From Clostridia bacterium (GTDB lineage Bacteria; Bacillota_A; Clostridia; UBA1212; UBA1255), in contig JAFWZH010000022.1 of the NCBI GenBank assembly GCA_017522515.1, positions 1-7,531 of the forward strand: a DNA stretch of 7,531 bases, written 5' to 3'. The translations under genes were made by a program, and so were the position numbers. Below the pieces are notes generated by a model. That model did no database searches. It saw nothing but the letters and a program-made list of their open reading frames with translations, and was not told where the DNA came from. Shown in pieces: positions 5,188 through 7,531 of this stretch (its first letter is position 1; every line of letters begins with the position of its first letter).

Positions 5188-6204
5188 ATGAAGTGTTCAA
5201 AATGTAATGCAGAAATAGCGGATAACGCAAAGTTCTGCCCGAAGTGTGGTGCAAAAGTTGAAAGGATAGAATTGATAAAGAAATGTCCTAATTGTGGAGA
5301 ACCTCTTAAAGACGGTGCAAAGTTTTGTGCAAAATGCGGGTTCAAGGTAGAAAAAGAAAACAAATGCCCACAATGTGGTACAGAACTCAAGGTCGGCGCA
5401 AAGTTTTGTCCTGTGTGTGGGACTAAAATTGTAAGCGATATTCAAGAAATTCCAATATCGTCAGCAGTATGCCAACAAGATGTTTCCATTGGAACTACTT
5501 CAGAACCAATTGCAGTTTCCACTTCTACGAAAAGAAGAGGACTGAAAAAGTCAGATAAGATAATAATAATTGCAGCAATTGCTGTTTTTGTAGTAATAGT
5601 GATTACAATTATTGCAGTATCTTTATCGTCAGACTCTGATAGTCAATCGAATTACTACTCAGGGAATAGTTATGGTTATTCAAGTAATAGTAACTTAAGT
5701 AAGACTTACTCTAACAGGTTCATATCTTTCAATTACCCAAGCAATTACAAAATAACAGATGAGGAAAGTGGTGAGGATGGAGAAATTATCCTCAATTGTG
5801 AGATAAAAGGCGATGATTTATCTATTATAACTATAACCTCTGGCGAAGAAGAAAGTTTATACTTTCTAGACGAACAAGATATAAACGAAACTTGTAAAGA
5901 AGCTCTGAGGAGCATAAACGATGAGTTAGTTTCAAACATAATGTATAATAATGTTAAGTTTAGAATAATGTCTAAACAGAAAATCGGCAATTGTACTGGA
6001 TATATCAGCGATTTTACTGCCAATGTATATTCATATCCTATAAAGGGTTACACTTTCGTAGGTGTTTCTGGATATTATTATGTAACAATATTTACGCAAG
6101 CAGAAAACGACAAGTATATGAGCCAACTTGACGACATATTAAGCACTTTGGATGTAAAAGCGATAGCTTTAGGAATTGGCGATATGCCCGATGATGATAT
6201 GTAA
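5188..6204 (+). CDS. Zinc-ribbon single-pass protein with extracytoplasmic PsbP/DcrB-like domain (ZR4)
   Basis: A 338-residue protein. Three cytoplasmic zinc ribbons (Cys 3/6/17/20, 33/36/47/50, 60/63/74/77) precede a Ser/Thr linker, a basic stop-in signal KRRGLKKSDK (115-124) and one strong TM helix (125-146). By the positive-inside rule the rest is outside the inner membrane: a Ser/Tyr/Asn-rich spacer (147-175) and a compact domain from ~176. That domain opens with YSNRFISFNYPSNYKI, the F-x-I/S-x-Y-P-x-x-(W/Y)-K pattern seen at the start of PsbP/DcrB-like (Mog1-fold) domains, and it alternates strands and helices to ~325. The acidic tail ends DMPDDDM. This is the only cluster member with an outer domain, so it is the likeliest sensor. 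The fold assignment is inference from pattern. Confidence 0.84.
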   Translation: MKCSKCNAEIADNAKFCPKCGAKVERIELIKKCPNCGEPLKDGAKFCAKCGFKVEKENKCPQCGTELKVGAKFCPVCGTKIVSDIQEIPISSAVCQQDVSIGTTSEPIAVSTSTKRRGLKKSDKIIIIAAIAVFVVIVITIIAVSLSSDSDSQSNYYSGNSYGYSSNSNLSKTYSNRFISFNYPSNYKITDEESGEDGEIILNCEIKGDDLSIITITSGEEESLYFLDEQDINETCKEALRSINDELVSNIMYNNVKFRIMSKQKIGNCTGYISDFTANVYSYPIKGYTFVGVSGYYYVTIFTQAENDKYMSQLDDILSTLDVKAIALGIGDMPDDDM

Positions 6205-6209
6205 CAACT

Positions 6210-6284
6210 ATGTCCTTTCAGATTTGCAACCGCTTGTTTGCCCTATGGGCATACGAAAGACATGAATATCAGCATTTGTAATGC
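6210..6284 (+). repeat. Degenerate 3'-tail repeat after the zinc-ribbon operon
   Basis: Two blocks recur after the MNT/HEPN pair: 6210-6229 resembles 7201-7220 (17/20) and 6263-6284 resembles 7232-7253 (21/22). Here the blocks are 33 nt apart, and the insert carries the hairpin TGCCC-TAT-GGGCA (6239-6251). The second block contains GCATT-TGT-AATGC (6272-6284), a member of the ATT/AAT-core palindrome set found further right. It is probably a dispersed intergenic element. Confidence 0.7.
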
Positions 6285-6299
6285 ACAAAACGGCAATTT

Positions 6300-6331
6300 A
6301 CAGCAGTCGGCAATAGTTGGCTGCTGTTTTT
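6300..6331 (+). terminator. Rho-independent terminator of the zinc-ribbon operon
   Basis: ACAGCAGTCGG (6300-6310) pairs with TTGGCTGCTGT (6317-6327), using G-U pairs near the loop CAATAG, and a run of five Ts (6327-6331) follows. It lies ~95 nt after the ZR4 stop, which separates the zinc-ribbon transcript from the MNT/HEPN pair. Confidence 0.82.
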
Positions 6332-6424
6332 GTTTCGGTGTGTAATAAATTTCTTCAATCACACTTTCTTTACTTTTTCTTAGAAAATTTTAAAGAAAAA
6401 CATCATTATATAAGTTGAAAAATG

Positions 6425-6432
6425 TATCTTTG
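6425..6432 (+). promoter_or_regulatory. -7 promoter element of the MNT/HEPN operon
   Basis: TATCTTTG is a perfect TAnnTTTG -7 box 20 nt upstream of the MNT start codon, so the predicted leader is only about 10-15 nt. No TTTG is found at the expected -33 position (around 6402-6405). The promoter may be weak or need a factor; an A/T-rich tract (6371-6420) precedes it. Confidence 0.55.
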
Positions 6433-6452
6433 CCGATAGACAATATAATGTT

Positions 6453-6776
6453 ATGCCAACAGATGAAGATAGCATATTGAAGTCCATACAGGCCTTGGGG
6501 ACGAAGGTGTTGCCCAATGGCTCGAAACTTATCCTTTTCGGTTCGCGTGCACGTGGTGATGCCCGTGACGAATCGGACTGGGATTTGCTGATACTTCTTG
6601 ATGAAAAGGATGTGAATGGCGATGTTTTCGGCGCATTTGCCTATCCGTTCGTTGAGTTAGGATGGGAATATGGTACATATTTCAGCCCAAAGATATATTC
6701 ATATAGTGAGTGGGCTAAACGGAAAGGAACCCCGTTTTATAATAATGTAAGCAGGGAAGGGCTTGTCTTATGGTAA
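6453..6776 (+). CDS. MNT-type minimal nucleotidyltransferase (putative antitoxin)
   Basis: A 107-residue protein of the DNA polymerase beta-like nucleotidyltransferase superfamily. The hallmark FGSRARGDARDESDWDLL (29-46) holds the GS dyad (30-31) and the two metal-binding Asp residues (42, 44). The third catalytic carboxylate expected on a following strand is not evident in GTYFSPKIYS (74-83). The C-terminal NNVSREGLVLW matches the NxxREGxxLy ending common in this subfamily. It overlaps the HEPN gene by 7 nt, the usual arrangement of HEPN-MNT toxin-antitoxin pairs, in which characterised MntA enzymes (for example with HepT) adenylylate the HEPN toxin to silence it. That activity is inferred for this pair. 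Confidence 0.88.
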   Translation: MPTDEDSILKSIQALGTKVLPNGSKLILFGSRARGDARDESDWDLLILLDEKDVNGDVFGAFAYPFVELGWEYGTYFSPKIYSYSEWAKRKGTPFYNNVSREGLVLW

Positions 6777-7180
6777 CAGAAGAAGAAAGAAAAGCATTGG
6801 TATTGAATAAGGTGCACCGTTCACGCGAAACTTGGGCGGAAGCGAAGGGCATAATAGAAAACAAATACTGGTATGCTGCAGCCAACAGGATGTATTACGC
6901 CTGCTATTATATGGTGTCAGCGTTGTTGCTGAATAATGGACAAAGTGCACATACGCACGGTGGTATTATCGGATTGTTCGGACTTCATTTCGTCAAAACG
7001 GGAATCGTTTCGTCGGAAATGGGCAAATTTTATAGCGAAATGTATGAATTGCGCCAGACTGGTGACTATGATGATTGGAAAACTCTTGCAGAATCAGACA
7101 TTATGCCTTTAATCCCCAAAGTGGAGCAGTTTCTTGATGTTGTAGAAAAGCTTATAATTGCTGATGGCGATATGGACTAA
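6770..7180 (+). CDS. HEPN-domain protein (UPF0332-like, putative toxin partner of the MNT)
   Basis: A 136-residue, all-helical HEPN protein. Visible are the helix with YAAANRMYYACYYMVSALL (35-53), AHTHGGI (60-66) and the C-terminal helix motif ELRQTGDYDDW (93-103). HEPN RNases usually carry R-x4-6-H (HepT: RX4HXY). Here Arg95 is followed by QTGD and then Tyr100, so the His position is taken by Tyr, as is common in UPF0332-type members (R-x-x-x-D-Y). This makes RNase activity uncertain. The start ATG lies inside the last codons of the MNT gene (7-nt overlap), consistent with coupled translation. The role is most likely the toxin or effector half of a toxin-antitoxin or abortive-infection module. 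There is no membrane segment. Confidence 0.87.
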   Translation: MVTEEERKALVLNKVHRSRETWAEAKGIIENKYWYAAANRMYYACYYMVSALLLNNGQSAHTHGGIIGLFGLHFVKTGIVSSEMGKFYSEMYELRQTGDYDDWKTLAESDIMPLIPKVEQFLDVVEKLIIADGDMD

Positions 7181-7200
7181 CGATTTTCGTCATGTACTTC

Positions 7201-7253
7201 ATGTCTTTTCGGATTTGTAATCATAAAGTCTTGAATATCAGCATTTATAATGC
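7201..7253 (+). repeat. Degenerate 3'-tail repeat after the MNT/HEPN operon
   Basis: Second copy of the tail element at 6210-6284, with its two conserved blocks (7201-7220 and 7232-7253) closer together. It contains GATT-TGT-AATC (7212-7222) and GCATT-TAT-AATGC (7241-7253). It begins 21 nt after the HEPN stop codon. Confidence 0.7.
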
Positions 7254-7302
7254 GGAAATGACATCTATAATGCCAGCAAAGTCATAAAGTTTGTAACAAA
7301 GC

Positions 7303-7374
7303 GGATTATAAATCCTTATATTCACATTGTCTGGATTGCAAATCCAGACAACATTGATTGCAAATCCAGACAAC
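7303..7374. repeat. Cluster of ATT/AAT-core palindromes with a 22-nt tandem unit
   Basis: GGATT-ATA-AATCC occurs at 7303-7315. A perfect 9-bp stem GTCTGGATT/AATCCAGAC with GCA loop occupies 7329-7349. GATTGCAAATCCAGACAAC occurs at 7334-7352 and again at 7356-7374, a period of 22 nt. The core (n)ATT-3nt-AAT(n) is shared with the hairpins at 6272, 7212 and 7241. Together with the tail repeat this fills the 7181-7410 gap, where no gene is seen. Confidence 0.72.
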
Positions 7375-7410
7375 CTTTATTACCGCTTGACGCAGTGAGC
7401 TAATGGTTAT

Positions 7411-7448
7411 AAATTTATAATCCGAAAGTCGGGGCGAAAGTTCCGACT
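7411..7448 (+). repeat. Terminator-containing direct repeat, right copy
   Basis: It matches 340-377 at 36 of 38 positions in the same orientation. The preceding bases (7407-7420) are themselves palindromic (TTATAAATTTATAA). It forms the right border of the accessory block. Confidence 0.82.
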
Positions 7449-7453
7449 CTTTT
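7427..7453 (+). terminator. Terminator in the right copy of the 38-nt repeat
   Basis: AGTCGGGGC (7427-7435) pairs with GTTCCGACT (7440-7448) around a GAAA tetraloop and is followed by CTTTT. The same hairpin follows kbl. It could end the MNT/HEPN transcript ~250 nt after the stop. The T-run is short and interrupted, so it is weaker than the left copy. Confidence 0.6.
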
Positions 7454-7531
7454 ATTGCGTAACACATTGTATTTTAAAGTCTTAAAAATTTCTTTTCAAA
7501 AACTTTAAAAAAAGTTGCAGTTTTCAAAAAA
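7454..7531. other. A/T-rich intergenic end of window, no feature seen
   Basis: No coding frame, TAnnTTTG promoter box or strong hairpin is visible in these last 78 nt, which are dominated by A and T runs. They probably lead into the upstream region of a gene outside the window. Confidence 0.5.

Noticed and set aside
7303..7374. CRISPR array
   Set aside because: Only two tandem units of 22-nt period are present, with no consistent unique spacers and no cas genes. These are palindromic intergenic repeats.

Overview
The window looks like Bacteroidota (Bacteroidales) chromosome. Three lines support this. The left-edge gene encodes a Kbl-type 2-amino-3-ketobutyrate CoA ligase. Promoters match the Bacteroidota pattern TTTG-N19-TAnnTTTG (675-705 and 1971-2001, with a lone -7 box at 6425-6432). 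Genes start without Shine-Dalgarno sequences, in A/T-rich leaders. Species cannot be fixed from sequence alone.

Layout: (1) 2-331 is the 3' end of kbl, closed by a strong terminator with a GAAA tetraloop (354-391). (2) 392-705 is a non-coding stretch crowded with inverted repeats. (3) 756-1880 encodes a stand-alone ATPase of the archaeal-ATPase/STAND-like type (Walker A, Walker B, C-terminal winged-helix-like tail). It lies between two ~55-nt direct repeats, each carrying a palindrome; the left copy is its promoter-proximal leader. (4) 1971-2213 is a promoter followed by a long, almost continuously paired rod, best read as a structured small RNA of 6S-like shape. (5) 2352-6204 holds four same-strand genes, each with N-terminal cytoplasmic zinc ribbons joined to a different membrane or extracytoplasmic tail: PH-like plus 2 TM, 3-4 TM, 6 TM plus a C-terminal ribbon, and 1 TM plus a PsbP/DcrB-like outer domain. 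Genes 1/2 overlap by 4 nt and genes 3/4 are 13 nt apart. A terminator follows at 6300-6331. (6) 6453-7180 encodes an overlapping nucleotidyltransferase (MNT)/HEPN pair. (7) 7181-7453 is non-coding, rich in small ATT/AAT-core palindromes, and ends in a second copy of the kbl terminator repeat.

The block from 332 to about 7410 looks like an accessory region: a defence/regulation-type ATPase, a modular zinc-ribbon membrane cluster and an MNT/HEPN module, separated by repeat-rich DNA and bracketed by two near-identical 38-nt terminator repeats. The zinc-ribbon cluster is the best candidate for an undescribed system. Its ribbon heads are clearly related at DNA level while the tails are unrelated, which suggests a set of co-expressed membrane proteins sharing one cytoplasmic docking or sensing module. 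Its function is unknown.
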